DNA from: Cedecea neteri
GTDB taxonomy: Bacteria; Pseudomonadota; Gammaproteobacteria; Enterobacterales; Enterobacteriaceae
Length of the DNA stretch: 64,000 nt
Reading direction: 5' to 3'
Assembly: GCF_000758305.1 (NCBI RefSeq)
Contig: NZ_CP009458.1
Span: 4,030,001 to 4,094,000, forward strand
In this document: positions 1-9,167 of the stretch, in pieces
Layout: the number at the start of each line of letters is the position of its first letter
How positions within the stretch are numbered: position 1 is the stretch's first letter
Notes under the pieces: generated by a model
Databases searched by the model: none
What the model saw: the letters and a program-made list of their open reading frames with translations, nothing else
What the model was told of the DNA's origin: nothing
Position numbers and translations under genes: made by a program

Positions 1-1082
1 CGCCCACCAGCGATATTCCTTTCTGCGGCGGCGCGCTGGGGCTATTCAGCTACGACCTGGGTCGCCGCTTTGAGAAAATCCCTGAGACAGCTGAACAGGA
101 TTTGATCACGCCGGACATGGCCGTCGGCATTTATGACTGGGCGCTGATTGCAGACCACCATCTGCAGCGTCTGACGCTGGTTAGCCAGGGAGATATTGAC
201 GCGCGTCTGGCCTGGCTGAATGCACTCTCGCCCCGGCAAGAGGTTCAGCCTTTCCGGCTGACCAGCCAATGGCAGTCCAATATGTCCCGAGAAACGTACG
301 GCGAGAAGTTCCGCCAGATCCAGGCTTATCTCAGCAGTGGCGACTGTTACCAGGTTAACCTGGCTCAGCGGTTCAGCACCCGCTATGAAGGGGATGAATG
401 GCAGGCTTTCGAAACGCTAAATCAGGCGAACCGCGCGCCGTTCAGCGCTTTTTTGCGGCTGCCGGACAGCTGTATTCTCAGTCTTTCTCCGGAGCGTTTT
501 GTTCTGCTCGAAGACAAGCAGATTCAAACCCGTCCGATTAAAGGCACGCTGCCTCGCCTTGCCGACCCGCAGGCCGACGCAGCCCAAGCTGAGCGCCTGG
601 CGAACTCACCAAAAGATCGCGCTGAGAATCTGATGATTGTTGATTTGCTACGCAACGATATTGGCCGCGTTGCGGTGCCGGGCAGCGTCAAAGTGCCCGA
701 GTTGTTTGTGGTGGAGCCTTTCCCTGCGGTGCATCATCTGGTGAGCACAATTACCGCCAGGTTGCCTGAGACGCTTAGCGCCTGCGATCTCCTGCGCGCC
801 ACCTTCCCCGGCGGTTCAATTACCGGCGCCCCCAAAGTGCGGGCAATGGAAATTATTGAAGAGCTGGAGCCTCAGCGGCGTAACGCATGGTGCGGCAGTA
901 TCGGCTACATTAGCTTCTGCGGAAAGATGGATACCAGCATCACCATCCGCACGCTTACTGCTGAAGGCGGGAAATTATATTGTTCTGCCGGCGGCGGGAT
1001 CGTCGCCGACAGTAACGAGGCGGCGGAATATCAGGAAACTTTTGATAAAGTTAATCGTATCCTGCCCTTACTGGAGAATTAA
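1..1082 (+). CDS. pabB: Aminodeoxychorismate synthase component I (5' end outside window)
   Basis: PabB aminates chorismate to 4-amino-4-deoxychorismate, using ammonia from the PabA glutaminase, in cytosolic folate synthesis. The reading frame is open from base 3, so the N-terminal part (roughly the first 90-95 residues of the ~453-residue family) lies upstream. About 359 residues remain and hold the whole chorismate-binding domain: the PIKGT motif with the PabB-type lysine (near base 535), the FPGGSITGAPK motif (near 810) and a C-terminal AGGGIVADS motif. nudL follows 3 bases after the stop, as in E. coli, suggesting cotranscription. Identification is secure. Confidence 0.97.
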   Translation, partial: PTSDIPFCGGALGLFSYDLGRRFEKIPETAEQDLITPDMAVGIYDWALIADHHLQRLTLVSQGDIDARLAWLNALSPRQEVQPFRLTSQWQSNMSRETYGEKFRQIQAYLSSGDCYQVNLAQRFSTRYEGDEWQAFETLNQANRAPFSAFLRLPDSCILSLSPERFVLLEDKQIQTRPIKGTLPRLADPQADAAQAERLANSPKDRAENLMIVDLLRNDIGRVAVPGSVKVPELFVVEPFPAVHHLVSTITARLPETLSACDLLRATFPGGSITGAPKVRAMEIIEELEPQRRNAWCGSIGYISFCGKMDTSITIRTLTAEGGKLYCSAGGGIVADSNEAAEYQETFDKVNRILPLLEN

Positions 1083-1085
1083 TGC

Positions 1086-1682
1086 ATGCCTGGTTCGTCC
1101 CTGACGCTGAATGATTTCCTTACCCGGTTTCAACTGTTACGCCCGGCGGATAGCACGCCGGTCAGCAACAAACGTCAGGCGGCTGTACTGGTGCCGATTG
1201 TACGCCGGCCTCAGCCAGGGCTTTTGCTCACCCAACGCTCGCTGATGCTGCGCAAACATGCCGGTCAGGTGGCCTTCCCCGGTGGAGCGGTAGACGACAC
1301 CGACAGCTCGCTGATAGCCGCCGCGCTGCGCGAGGCACAGGAAGAAGTCGCTATTCCACCAGAATCCGTCGAGGTTATCGGCACGCTTCCGCCGGTGGAC
1401 AGCGTGACGGGTTTCCAGGTAACGCCGATTGTCGGCATCATTCCCCCTGATTTACCGTGGCGCGCCAGTGAAGATGAAGTTTCTGCGGTGTTTGAAATGC
1501 CGCTCGCCGAGGCCCTGAGTCTTGGGCGCTACCATCCGTTAGATATTCATCGCCGCGGCAACGCGCATCGCGTCTGGCTTTCCTGGTATCAACGCTATTT
1601 TGTTTGGGGTATGACGGCGGGGATTATTCGCGAACTCTCTTTACAAGTAGATAGCGATCCAGGCGACACTTTAAAACGCTGA
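1086..1682 (+). CDS. nudL: Nudix hydrolase NudL, probable coenzyme A pyrophosphatase
   Basis: A 198-residue Nudix protein close to E. coli NudL (YeaB, 192 aa). The region [17 protein letters not shown], followed by [11 protein letters not shown], is the UPF0035/Nudix signature of the CoA-diphosphatase subfamily, where the REAQEE glutamates bind the metal. Relatives cleave CoA and related dinucleotides to phosphopantetheine and nucleotide. The activity is inferred from family. The gene sits 3 bases after pabB and was probably made on the same transcript. The start ATG overlaps the end of the pabB region and has no strong ribosome site, which fits translational coupling. Confidence 0.93.
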   Translation: MPGSSLTLNDFLTRFQLLRPADSTPVSNKRQAAVLVPIVRRPQPGLLLTQRSLMLRKHAGQVAFPGGAVDDTDSSLIAAALREAQEEVAIPPESVEVIGTLPPVDSVTGFQVTPIVGIIPPDLPWRASEDEVSAVFEMPLAEALSLGRYHPLDIHRRGNAHRVWLSWYQRYFVWGMTAGIIRELSLQVDSDPGDTLKR

Positions 1683-1709
1683 AAATGGCTATATTTAAGC
1701 AACAGAAAG

Positions 1710-1743
1710 ACCATAAATCATCTGCTATTAGGTGATTTATGGT
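1710..1743. repeat. Inverted repeat in the nudL-sdaA spacer
   Basis: Perfect 11-bp arms at 1710-1720 and 1733-1743 flank a 12-base loop. No T-run follows, so it is not a typical intrinsic terminator. It may be a hairpin ending the pabB-nudL message or an operator for sdaA. The rest of the 1683-1865 spacer is AT-rich and presumably carries the sdaA promoter, but I cannot place it with confidence. Confidence 0.5.
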
Positions 1744-1865
1744 TAAGCATTAGTTTAATTCATGTGAATAGTTTCCTGGTGGAACCAATAAATTTTTAAA
1801 CTAGCGCTTAGCCATTTCAAAGCATCATGTTCCATGAAACAGGGTGCTATCAGAGGAGTTTTAGA

Positions 1866-3230
1866 GTGATTAGCATATTCGACATGTTCAAAGTCGGCAT
1901 CGGGCCTTCCAGCTCCCATACCGTCGGGCCAATGAAGGCCGGGAAACAGTTTGTCGACGCACTGATCGAACAGGGACTGCTGGACAGTACCACCCGCATC
2001 GCGGTGGACGTTTACGGTTCTCTTTCCCTGACGGGGAAAGGCCACCACACCGATATCGCGATTATTATGGGTCTGGCCGGCAACCAGCCTGATAACGTCG
2101 ATATCGACGCTATTCCGGCTTTTATTCGCGACGTGGAAACCCGCGGTCGTCTGCTAATTGCTCAGGGTCGGCATGAAGTCGATTTTCCGCAGGATAACGG
2201 CATGCGTTTTCGCAGCGACAACCTGCCGCTGCACGAAAACGGCATGCAGATCCACGCCTATAACGGCGACAAAGAGATCTACAGCAAAACCTATTATTCC
2301 ATCGGCGGCGGCTTCATCGTCGACGAAGAACACTTTGGTAAAGATGCGGCCAGCGAAGTCACCGTGCCTTATCCGTTCCATTCCGCACAGGAAATGCTGC
2401 AGCACTGCAAGGACACCGGGCTGTCCGTGTCCGGCATGGTAATGCAGAACGAACTGGCACTGCATAGCCGCCAGGAAATCGAAGACTACTTCGCCAACAT
2501 CTGGCAAACCATGCGCGCCTGTATCGATCGCGGCATGAATACCGAAGGCGTGCTGCCTGGCCCGCTGCGCGTGCCGCGTCGTGCCTCTGCCCTGCGCCGG
2601 ATGCTGGTGTCCAGCGACAAGCTGTCCAACGATCCAATGAACGTGGTTGACTGGGTGAACATGTTTGCCCTGGCGGTGAACGAAGAGAACGCCGCAGGTG
2701 GCCGCGTAGTAACCGCGCCAACCAACGGCGCCTGCGGGATCGTGCCTGCGGTGTTGGCCTACTACGACCACTTTATCGAGCCTGTCACGCCGGATACCTG
2801 GGTTCGCTACTTCCTGGCCTCCGGCGCTATTGGCGTGCTGTACAAAATGAACGCCTCTATTTCTGGTGCTGAAGTGGGCTGCCAGGGTGAAGTTGGTGTT
2901 GCCTGTTCGATGGCGGCGGCGGGTCTGGCTGAAATTTTGGGCGCAAGCCCGGAACAGGTTTGCGTTGCGGCGGAAATCGGCATGGAGCATAACCTCGGCC
3001 TGACCTGTGACCCGGTCGCCGGCCAGGTACAGGTGCCATGTATCGAGCGTAACGCGATTGCCTCGGTGAAGGCTATCAACGCCACCCGTATGGCGATGCG
3101 TCGTACCAGCGCCCCACGCGTTTCGCTCGATAAGGTCATTGAGACCATGTACGAAACCGGTAAAGACATGAACGCCAAATACCGCGAAACATCACGAGGC
3201 GGGCTGGCCATCAAGGTTCAGTGCGATTAA
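1866..3230 (+). CDS. sdaA: L-serine dehydratase (L-serine ammonia-lyase) 1
   Basis: Iron-sulfur L-serine deaminase converting serine to pyruvate and ammonia. The start is GTG at 1866 (ISIFDMFKVGIGPSSSHT follows), preceded by a GAGGAG ribosome site 8 bases upstream. This gives 454 residues, the E. coli length, and E. coli sdaA also starts with GTG. The N-terminal SSSHTVGPMKAG stretch belongs to the beta domain. The C-terminal catalytic domain carries the conserved cysteines expected to hold the 4Fe-4S cluster, in EVGCQGEVGVACS and LTCDPVAGQVQVPC. In E. coli the gene is controlled by Lrp; no site is assigned here. Confidence 0.97.
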   Translation: MISIFDMFKVGIGPSSSHTVGPMKAGKQFVDALIEQGLLDSTTRIAVDVYGSLSLTGKGHHTDIAIIMGLAGNQPDNVDIDAIPAFIRDVETRGRLLIAQGRHEVDFPQDNGMRFRSDNLPLHENGMQIHAYNGDKEIYSKTYYSIGGGFIVDEEHFGKDAASEVTVPYPFHSAQEMLQHCKDTGLSVSGMVMQNELALHSRQEIEDYFANIWQTMRACIDRGMNTEGVLPGPLRVPRRASALRRMLVSSDKLSNDPMNVVDWVNMFALAVNEENAAGGRVVTAPTNGACGIVPAVLAYYDHFIEPVTPDTWVRYFLASGAIGVLYKMNASISGAEVGCQGEVGVACSMAAAGLAEILGASPEQVCVAAEIGMEHNLGLTCDPVAGQVQVPCIERNAIASVKAINATRMAMRRTSAPRVSLDKVIETMYETGKDMNAKYRETSRGGLAIKVQCD

Positions 3231-3282
3231 GCCGTAACCACGAAACGCTGCTTATGCGCTGAACAGCGTTCGTGATGAAATA

Positions 3283-3312
3283 AGCGGGAAGTATCGTGAG
3301 GTATTTCCCGCT
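3283..3312 (+). terminator. Probable sdaA terminator hairpin
   Basis: An 11-bp stem (one G-T pair) at 3283-3293 / 3302-3312 lies 53 bases after sdaA. The T-run is weak (CGTTTTAC). A second 7-bp hairpin occurs just before it (3244-3250 / 3264-3270). Confidence 0.45.
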
Positions 3313-3372
3313 CACCTCGTTTTACCGAACATCCGCTTGTTCTTTCCCCGACATTCAATATCTAAAATTCAA

Positions 3373-4233
3373 TCACCCGAGCACCATCTGCAGGAAACGA
3401 TCTCGCACAGGATCGTTTAACTGAGCATTCCAGGCAATGCCGGTCTGCCAGGTGGTATGTTTGCCTTCAAGTGCCACAAGCCTGACGCCGGCTGGCAGAA
3501 TATGACTTACCCCCGCCGGCAGCAATGCCACACCCTCTCCGGCGGCAACGAGCGCCAGCAAGGTCTGAATATCATCTGCCGCTGAAACGGTGCGGGGAGC
3601 GAGATTATTTCCTGAGAGAAATTGCGATGTCTGTGCCGACAGCCCTTCTCCCCGATTGCGAGACAGCTGCAGCAGTTGGCTTATTTGAAGCAACTCTGTT
3701 GCAACCGCTGTTTCCGTATAAGCAGTCTGAGCCACGGCAAGAACCAGCTGTTCTTCCGCCAGGATTCGACTGTCCAGCTGCGCAGGCGCAGGCAATCGCA
3801 CGAATCCGACCTGAAGGCTACCCTCCGTTAATTGCCGAAACTGGTCGGCAGACGACATATCATTCAGGGAGACCTGCACATCTGGAAACTGGCTACGAAA
3901 GACGGCCACGTGACGAGGTGCCCGTTGGAAAGAGGAGATCCCAAAGCCCATGGTCAGTTTTCCTGCCCGTCCTTTCTGAATATCGGCCACTTCGGAACAG
4001 AAAAAATCATGACGTTCAAGAACCGCTGTGGCCCCTGGGAGCAATAGTTCGCCTGCCACGGTCAGCCTTGCCCCGTGGCGACCTCGCTGAAATAGCGTGA
4101 TGCCGGAAAGGGACTCCAGCGTCTGGATCTGTTTGGTCAGTGCAGGCTGCGTGACACACAGTTTTTCAGCGGCTGAATGATATGACCCTGACTTTGAGAG
4201 GGTAACGAAAGCGCGCAGCAGTTTTATATCCAT
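3373..4233 (-). CDS. LysR-family transcriptional regulator, divergent from the nitrilase gene
   Basis: A 286-residue LysR regulator. The N-terminal winged helix-turn-helix covers about residues 1-60 (MDIKLLRAFVTLSKSGSYHSAAEKL... then VTQPALTKQIQTLE). The remainder is a periplasmic-binding-protein-like effector domain (about 90-285). It is read away from the carbon-nitrogen hydrolase gene at 4329, the usual arrangement for a LysR protein controlling its neighbour and itself from the shared 95-base spacer. The effector is unknown. The gene is not part of the E. coli order at this locus, so it is an insertion relative to E. coli or a loss there. Confidence 0.9.
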   Translation of the reverse strand: MDIKLLRAFVTLSKSGSYHSAAEKLCVTQPALTKQIQTLESLSGITLFQRGRHGARLTVAGELLLPGATAVLERHDFFCSEVADIQKGRAGKLTMGFGISSFQRAPRHVAVFRSQFPDVQVSLNDMSSADQFRQLTEGSLQVGFVRLPAPAQLDSRILAEEQLVLAVAQTAYTETAVATELLQISQLLQLSRNRGEGLSAQTSQFLSGNNLAPRTVSAADDIQTLLALVAAGEGVALLPAGVSHILPAGVRLVALEGKHTTWQTGIAWNAQLNDPVRDRFLQMVLG

Positions 4234-4328
4234 TCCGTCTGGTTATCGTATGGGCCGAAATCGTGATTATACACGCGAACGTGCTCTCTGATGGAATAGC
4301 CTCCGAATCGTTAAATAAGGAGCGAAAA

Positions 4329-5342
4329 ATGGATACCACTATTCGTACTGCCACAGTTCAGTTTTGCCACCGGGCGGGAGACAAACAGTACAATTTATCG
4401 GTGATGGAGAAATTTATTATTCAGGCCGCCCAAGAGGAGGTAAAGATTTTGGCCTTCCCTGAAATGTGCATTACCGGATACTGGCATGTGCCGGATCTCA
4501 GCCGTCAGGCACTGGATGCGTTGTCTGAGCGGGCTGATGAGAGCGCATCATTGGCCAGGATTGCAGCACTTGCCGAACAATACCAGATGGCTATTGGGGT
4601 TGGGTTCATTGAAAAGAGCTGCGACGAGCGCTTGTATAATGCCTACGCCATCTGCATGCCGGATGGCACGCGGCATGTACACAGGAAGCTCCACGCTTTT
4701 GAACACCCTGATATCGCCTCCGGCAACAGTTTTACTGTTTTTGACACCCCGTGGGGAGTGCGTGTTGGCGTGCTTATTTGCTGGGACAATAATCTCGTGG
4801 AAAATGCGCGTATTACGGCATTACTGGGCGCCGACGTTCTTATCGCTCCGCACCAGACTGGAGGAACCCATTCGCGAAGTCCCTTCGGCATGAAACCTAT
4901 TCCCCCCAGCCTCTGGGAAAACAGACATAACGATCCTCAAACGCTGGAAGCAGCCTTGCGCGGTGACAGCGGCCGGGGGTGGCTGATGCGCTGGTTACCT
5001 TCTCGCGCGCATGATAATGGCTTTTTCATTCTGTTCAGTAATGGCGTCGGCCTGGATAACGGCGAGGTTCGGACAGGAAATGCCATGATTATTGACCCCT
5101 ACGGCAGGATCGTGAGCGAAACAGGTTCCTTTGAGGATACGATAGTGTACGCCAACCTCGATCTGCAATTGCTGCCGATGTCTACTGGCCGCAGGTGGAT
5201 TCACGGCCGTCGGCCTGAGCTGTATGGCGTCTTGTGCGAATCACAGGGTTACGAGCGAGATGCAAGGACAGCGCGATTTTCTGAAGATGTGCCTTCTTTT
5301 GGCGGTGACTCTCGAAGCGAGGCCGAAAATAAGGCTGAATAG
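4329..5342 (+). CDS. Nitrilase-superfamily carbon-nitrogen hydrolase
   Basis: A 337-residue cytosolic carbon-nitrogen hydrolase. The catalytic triad is intact: Glu45 in FPEMCITGYW, Lys120 in HRKLHAFE, and Cys151 in VLICWDNN. A further GGTHSRSPFG stretch follows the cysteine. The start ATG at 4329 has an AAGGAG ribosome site 8 bases upstream; an earlier in-frame ATG at 4263 lies in the regulator spacer and has no such site. Relatives cleave nitriles, aliphatic amides, N-carbamoyl amino acids or beta-ureido compounds, and the substrate cannot be read from sequence. Probably regulated by the divergent LysR protein. Confidence 0.9.
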   Translation: MDTTIRTATVQFCHRAGDKQYNLSVMEKFIIQAAQEEVKILAFPEMCITGYWHVPDLSRQALDALSERADESASLARIAALAEQYQMAIGVGFIEKSCDERLYNAYAICMPDGTRHVHRKLHAFEHPDIASGNSFTVFDTPWGVRVGVLICWDNNLVENARITALLGADVLIAPHQTGGTHSRSPFGMKPIPPSLWENRHNDPQTLEAALRGDSGRGWLMRWLPSRAHDNGFFILFSNGVGLDNGEVRTGNAMIIDPYGRIVSETGSFEDTIVYANLDLQLLPMSTGRRWIHGRRPELYGVLCESQGYERDARTARFSEDVPSFGGDSRSEAENKAE

Positions 5343-5405
5343 GTTGTCATCAGGAGACCAATATTTTGCCTCATGAACACTGATATCAGCGACAGATGCA
5401 TACCA

Positions 5406-5431
5406 AACACCGCTTGTGCGGTGTTTTTTTT
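5406..5431 (+). terminator. Intrinsic terminator of the nitrilase gene
   Basis: An 8-bp stem (5406-5413 / 5418-5425) with a TTGT loop is followed by a T-rich tail. It lies between the nitrilase gene and pdeD. Confidence 0.85.
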
Positions 5432-5530
5432 ATCTTATCTTTTTTTATTTTTTTCGCGCTCTGATATCCCGCTACACTTTGATGATAACGTTACGCCTCA
5501 TTTCTTGCGGCGAGAAACAGGGAAACAGGG

Positions 5531-7129
5531 ATGCAAACGGCACAGCGGATTATTTCTGACTATCGCCGCAGGCGAGTTATTGTCTGCGCCGTACTCGCCA
5601 TTTTAGTTTTAATCGTCACGCTTAGCGTCAGATATGCGACAGAGCGTAATCTTAACGAACAGCGCGTCGTCCAGTTTAATCAGCGAATTATTACCACACT
5701 TGACACACTTCTTGCCCCGCTGAATACCGTCAGCGACGATATTATGCAGCTCATCGGTACCTCCTGCGACGGCGCCCAATTAAAAATTCGCGAACACGCC
5801 GCCAAAATGCAAACGGTACGCGCGATTGGTTTAATCAAAGATGGCGTGCTGTACTGCTCCAGTATTTACGGCAGCCGCAACGTGGGGATTCATCAGCTCC
5901 ACACGCGCCTGCCGTCCGATGAACCTCTGCTTTTTTTATCCCACGACAGCTCGCTATTAAAAGGCACCCCGGTGCTGATTTTCTGGCGGCCACAGCTGGG
6001 GCAGCCTCACGATGGCGTGATGCAGATCGTTAATATTCAGATGTTAACCAGCCTGCTGCTTAAGCCAGAGCATCCCTGGGTGACGCGAGCGGTACTGAAC
6101 GTTGGCGACGATCATCTTGAATACGGTACCGGTCTGCTAGGCAAGATAGAAACAAACGAAGATGATGTTTCCACACAAACCGTATCTAAGCTTTACCCAT
6201 ATTCTATTACCGCCATTGGCCCTTCTGCCGACCAGTTAACGCTGCAAAATTTACCGGCTCAACTTCCGCTGGCTTTATTACTCAGCCTGCTGGTGGGCTA
6301 TATTGCCTGGCTTGCCACTGCCAACCGAATGAGCTTCTCCTGGGAAATAAACCTCGGCCTTGCCGCCCGGGAATTTGAAGTCTTCTGCCAGCCGCTGGTT
6401 AGCGCCCGAAACTTACAGTGCGTTGGCGTCGAGCTGCTGCTGCGCTGGAACAACCCAAGACAGGGCTGGATTTCGCCGGAGGTGTTTATTCCTCTGGCAG
6501 AACAGCAGCAGCAAATCGCCCCACTCACCCGCTTTGTACTGGATGAAACCGTTCGCCATCTGGATATTTTCCCTAAAACACCAGGGTTTCATATCGGCCT
6601 TAATGTTGCCGCCAGCCATTTCCACGAAGGGGCGATAATTCGCGACCTGAAACGTTATTGGTTCCCGGCCACGCCTAAGCAAAAATTAACGCTGGAACTC
6701 ACCGAACGTAACGCCCTGCCTACCGTGGACCATGGTGTGGTGCAACAGTTGCATAAGATGGGGATAGACCTTGCAATCGATGACTTTGGCACCGGACATA
6801 GCTCGCTCGCTTATCTTGAAACGCTGAATCCGAATGTGCTGAAAATCGATAAATCCTTTACCGCCGCCATCGGCACCGATGCTGTGAACTCGACGGTGAC
6901 GGATATTATTATTGCGCTCGGGCAAAAGCTGGGTATCGATTTGGTGGCTGAAGGAGTGGAAACACAGGAACAGGCAGAATATTTACGACGTAACGGTGTG
7001 GATGTGCTGCAGGGATTTTTGTACGCCAAACCCATGCCGCTGCGAGATTTCTCTCACTGGCTCGAGGGCAACACGCCGCCGCCCCCTCGCCATGAAGACC
7101 GGGCTATCCCGGCCTTCCCTATGCGCTGA
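5531..7129 (+). CDS. pdeD: Membrane cyclic-di-GMP phosphodiesterase PdeD (CSS-EAL)
   Basis: A 532-residue protein, the same length as E. coli PdeD (YoaD). A first membrane helix (about 15-38) is followed by a periplasmic CSS-type sensor region with the tripeptide in LYCSSIYG. A second helix (about 240-260, ending GYIAWLATA) leads into a cytoplasmic EAL domain. The phosphodiesterase residues look complete: ELLLRW at the signature glutamate, NVAASHF, LELTERN, IDDFGTGHSS, LKIDKSF and VAEGVET. It should hydrolyse c-di-GMP to pGpG and favour motility over matrix production. The stop nearly abuts the convergent yoaE stop. Confidence 0.95.
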   Translation: MQTAQRIISDYRRRRVIVCAVLAILVLIVTLSVRYATERNLNEQRVVQFNQRIITTLDTLLAPLNTVSDDIMQLIGTSCDGAQLKIREHAAKMQTVRAIGLIKDGVLYCSSIYGSRNVGIHQLHTRLPSDEPLLFLSHDSSLLKGTPVLIFWRPQLGQPHDGVMQIVNIQMLTSLLLKPEHPWVTRAVLNVGDDHLEYGTGLLGKIETNEDDVSTQTVSKLYPYSITAIGPSADQLTLQNLPAQLPLALLLSLLVGYIAWLATANRMSFSWEINLGLAAREFEVFCQPLVSARNLQCVGVELLLRWNNPRQGWISPEVFIPLAEQQQQIAPLTRFVLDETVRHLDIFPKTPGFHIGLNVAASHFHEGAIIRDLKRYWFPATPKQKLTLELTERNALPTVDHGVVQQLHKMGIDLAIDDFGTGHSSLAYLETLNPNVLKIDKSFTAAIGTDAVNSTVTDIIIALGQKLGIDLVAEGVETQEQAEYLRRNGVDVLQGFLYAKPMPLRDFSHWLEGNTPPPPRHEDRAIPAFPMR

Positions 7130-7130
7130 C

Positions 7131-8693
7131 TTACTCTTCTTCGTCCTCGTGTGGAGATCGTTCTTTCTCCACGCGAACTAAATCGACGCGATAGTCATTG
7201 GCTTCGACTATCTGAATACGCAGCGGCGCGACTTCGATCACATCCCCGACTTTAGGAATATGACCATTCACCGCAATCACCAGGCCGGCGATAGACGCAA
7301 TGTCTTCTTCGCTGTGCATCAGGCGATGGATATCCAGACGCTGCTGAAGCGCGTGCAGGTCCGTTGAGCCTTTCACCAGCCAGCCGTCGCCATCGCGAAC
7401 GATTTCAGGTGTTTCATCCGCATCGGGGAATTCACCGGCAATCGCTTCCAGTACGTCCAGCGGCGTGACCAGTCCCTGCACTACGCCGAATTCGTTGTTA
7501 ACGATAACAAAGCTACCTCGAGCCCGGCGCAGCACGCCAAGCAGGTTGATTGGGTCCAGCGTTTCCGGCACAACAATTGCCGGCGACTGTGCGGCAATCG
7601 CCGCCACGTCAACACCTTCGTCCAGGGCAACCAGCAGCTCTTTCGCGCGTACTACGCCAATAATTTCATCCAGTTCGCCACGACACACCGGGAATAAGCT
7701 ATGAGGAGATGCCAGCAGCTGTTCGCGGATCTCCGGCACGCTCTTCATCGCATCAACCCACGAAATCTCTCCGCGCGGCGTCATGATGCTACGCAATGAG
7801 CGCGACGCCAGCGTCAGCACGCCGTTAATCATATAGCGCTCTTCTTCTGCGAAGGATTCCGCCTCGATTGGCGTCATAGCTTTGCTGTCTTCGCTGCTTT
7901 GGACACGTTCCTGACGCTTACCGCTCATCATGCGCAGAATCGCATCGGCAGTACGCGCTCGCAGCGGCTGTCGTGACTGATGGCGAATAAAGTTACGGCG
8001 CGCGATCTGGTTAAACAGCTCGATGATGATCGAGAAGCCAATGGCCGCGTACAGGTAGCCTTTTGGAATGTGGAAACCGAAACCTTCTGCCACCAGGCTC
8101 AAACCAATCATCAGCAGGAAGCTCAGACAGAGCACCACCACCGTCGGATGTTGGTTAACAAAGTTGGTCAGCGGCTTGGAGGCAAGCAGCATGACGCCCA
8201 TAGCAATGACGACCGCAGCCATCATCACCGGCAGGTGGTTTACCATCCCCACGGCGGTAATCACCGCATCCAGCGAGAAGACGGCATCAAGCACCACAAT
8301 CTGCAACACCACCACCCAGAAGCTGGCATAGCCCTTGCCGTGGCCGTCATCATGCTGACGGTTTTCAAGGCGTTCGTGCAGTTCCGTGGTCGCTTTAAAC
8401 AGCAGGAAGATACCGCCCACCAGCATGATCAGGTCGCGGCCTGAGAAGGTGAAATCCGCGATGCTGAACAGCGGCGCGGTTAGCGTGACCAGCCATGAAA
8501 TCAGCGACAGCAGCGCCAGACGCATAATCAGCGCCAGCGACAGGCCGATCAATCGAGCCTTATCCCGCTGCTTAGGCGGAAGTTTGTCCGCAAGAATGGC
8601 GATAAATACCAGGTTATCAATACCCAGTACGATTTCCAGCACAACCAGCGTAAGCAAACCAGCCCAGATCTGCGGGTCCATTAACAGTTCCAT
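7131..8693 (-). CDS. yoaE: TerC/CBS/CorC-domain inner-membrane protein YoaE
   Basis: A 520-residue protein close to E. coli YoaE (518). The N-terminal half is a TerC-type membrane domain of about seven helices with the conserved aspartates in [12 protein letters not shown] and [12 protein letters not shown] tandem CBS pair follows (about residues 300-425), then a C-terminal CorC/HlyC transporter-associated domain. TerC relatives export manganese or load metal into exported proteins. The function of YoaE itself is not established, so a metal role is inference. It has a long leader (see 8694-8880). Confidence 0.92.
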   Translation of the reverse strand: MELLMDPQIWAGLLTLVVLEIVLGIDNLVFIAILADKLPPKQRDKARLIGLSLALIMRLALLSLISWLVTLTAPLFSIADFTFSGRDLIMLVGGIFLLFKATTELHERLENRQHDDGHGKGYASFWVVVLQIVVLDAVFSLDAVITAVGMVNHLPVMMAAVVIAMGVMLLASKPLTNFVNQHPTVVVLCLSFLLMIGLSLVAEGFGFHIPKGYLYAAIGFSIIIELFNQIARRNFIRHQSRQPLRARTADAILRMMSGKRQERVQSSEDSKAMTPIEAESFAEEERYMINGVLTLASRSLRSIMTPRGEISWVDAMKSVPEIREQLLASPHSLFPVCRGELDEIIGVVRAKELLVALDEGVDVAAIAAQSPAIVVPETLDPINLLGVLRRARGSFVIVNNEFGVVQGLVTPLDVLEAIAGEFPDADETPEIVRDGDGWLVKGSTDLHALQQRLDIHRLMHSEEDIASIAGLVIAVNGHIPKVGDVIEVAPLRIQIVEANDYRVDLVRVEKERSPHEDEEE

Positions 8694-8880
8694 GTCAGAC
8701 TCCCGTTAAGGGCGCAGCAAATCGGCATTCCGTAGGTTACGGACGCAAGGCGGCTGATTAGTCGTATTTGCGGGCATAAAACGCCGCTGAGAGGGTGGGA
8801 TTTAGGCATCCCGGCAGTGAAAAGACGTCGGTGACGGTCCATAGGGTGGGCTACTGCCCGCTACTCCTGAAAGTGAATCG
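8694..8880 (-). promoter_or_regulatory. Candidate structured 5' leader of yoaE
   Basis: The ~190 bases upstream of yoaE, read on the minus strand, begin with AGGAGTAGCGGGC and contain several local hairpins: GGGC-AGTA-GCCC, GGGAT-6-ATCCC and TCCGTA-ACC-TACGGA. They also contain a GCGGC / GCCGC pairing. The GGAGTAGC string resembles the 5' core of yybP-ykoY manganese riboswitches, which often precede TerC-type genes. The 3' core (a GAGACC-like string, clear before mntP) was not found, so this is a candidate only. Confidence 0.35.
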
Positions 8881-8949
8881 GACGCTAACATTATCAAAGT
8901 AAACCAGGGCTTGGCAAAGATTTACCTGACTTTGCAATTTTTTTGCAAC

Positions 8950-8976
8950 TTACGCTGACCATATTTTACAGCGTAA
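8950..8976. repeat. Inverted repeat upstream of the manX promoter
   Basis: Perfect 8-bp arms TTACGCTG (8950-8957) and CAGCGTAA (8969-8976) with an 11-base spacer lie about 75 bp upstream of the predicted manX start point and in the yoaE upstream region. It has operator-like geometry; the binding protein is unknown. Confidence 0.4.
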
Positions 8977-9000
8977 TGCCATGAAATCACGGCAACGTTA

Positions 9001-9053
9001 AATTACGGATCTTCATCACATAAATTATTTTTTCACTGTCTAAAATAATTCCG
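9001..9053 (+). promoter_or_regulatory. manXYZ promoter with CRP-like site
   Basis: The block AATTACGGATCTTCATCACA (9001-9020) is as I recall it from the E. coli manX promoter, where CRP activates. A TAAAAT -10 lies at 9041-9046, putting the CRP centre near -41. A conserved ATCTGAATCGATTCG block follows at about 9084-9098, in the region where Mlc acts in E. coli. The assignment rests on similarity to E. coli recalled from memory. Confidence 0.65.
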
Positions 9054-9167
9054 GCAAATGGTTTGTTCTTTCTTGAACGTGTTATCTGAATCGATTCGCT
9101 GAAACGATCCCGATACACCACCGCACCCTTCGAGGGGTGTTGTAATGACAAAAACAGGAGGTAGCAA

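Noticed and set aside
2154..2990. A long open frame antisense to sdaA (278 codons).
   Set aside because: It mirrors the codon use of sdaA, has no ribosome site or recognisable domain, and sdaA is certain.
4234..4328. Search for a LysR T-N11-A operator in the regulator-nitrilase spacer.
   Set aside because: Several loose matches exist in this AT-rich stretch and none has clear dyad symmetry, so no site is called.
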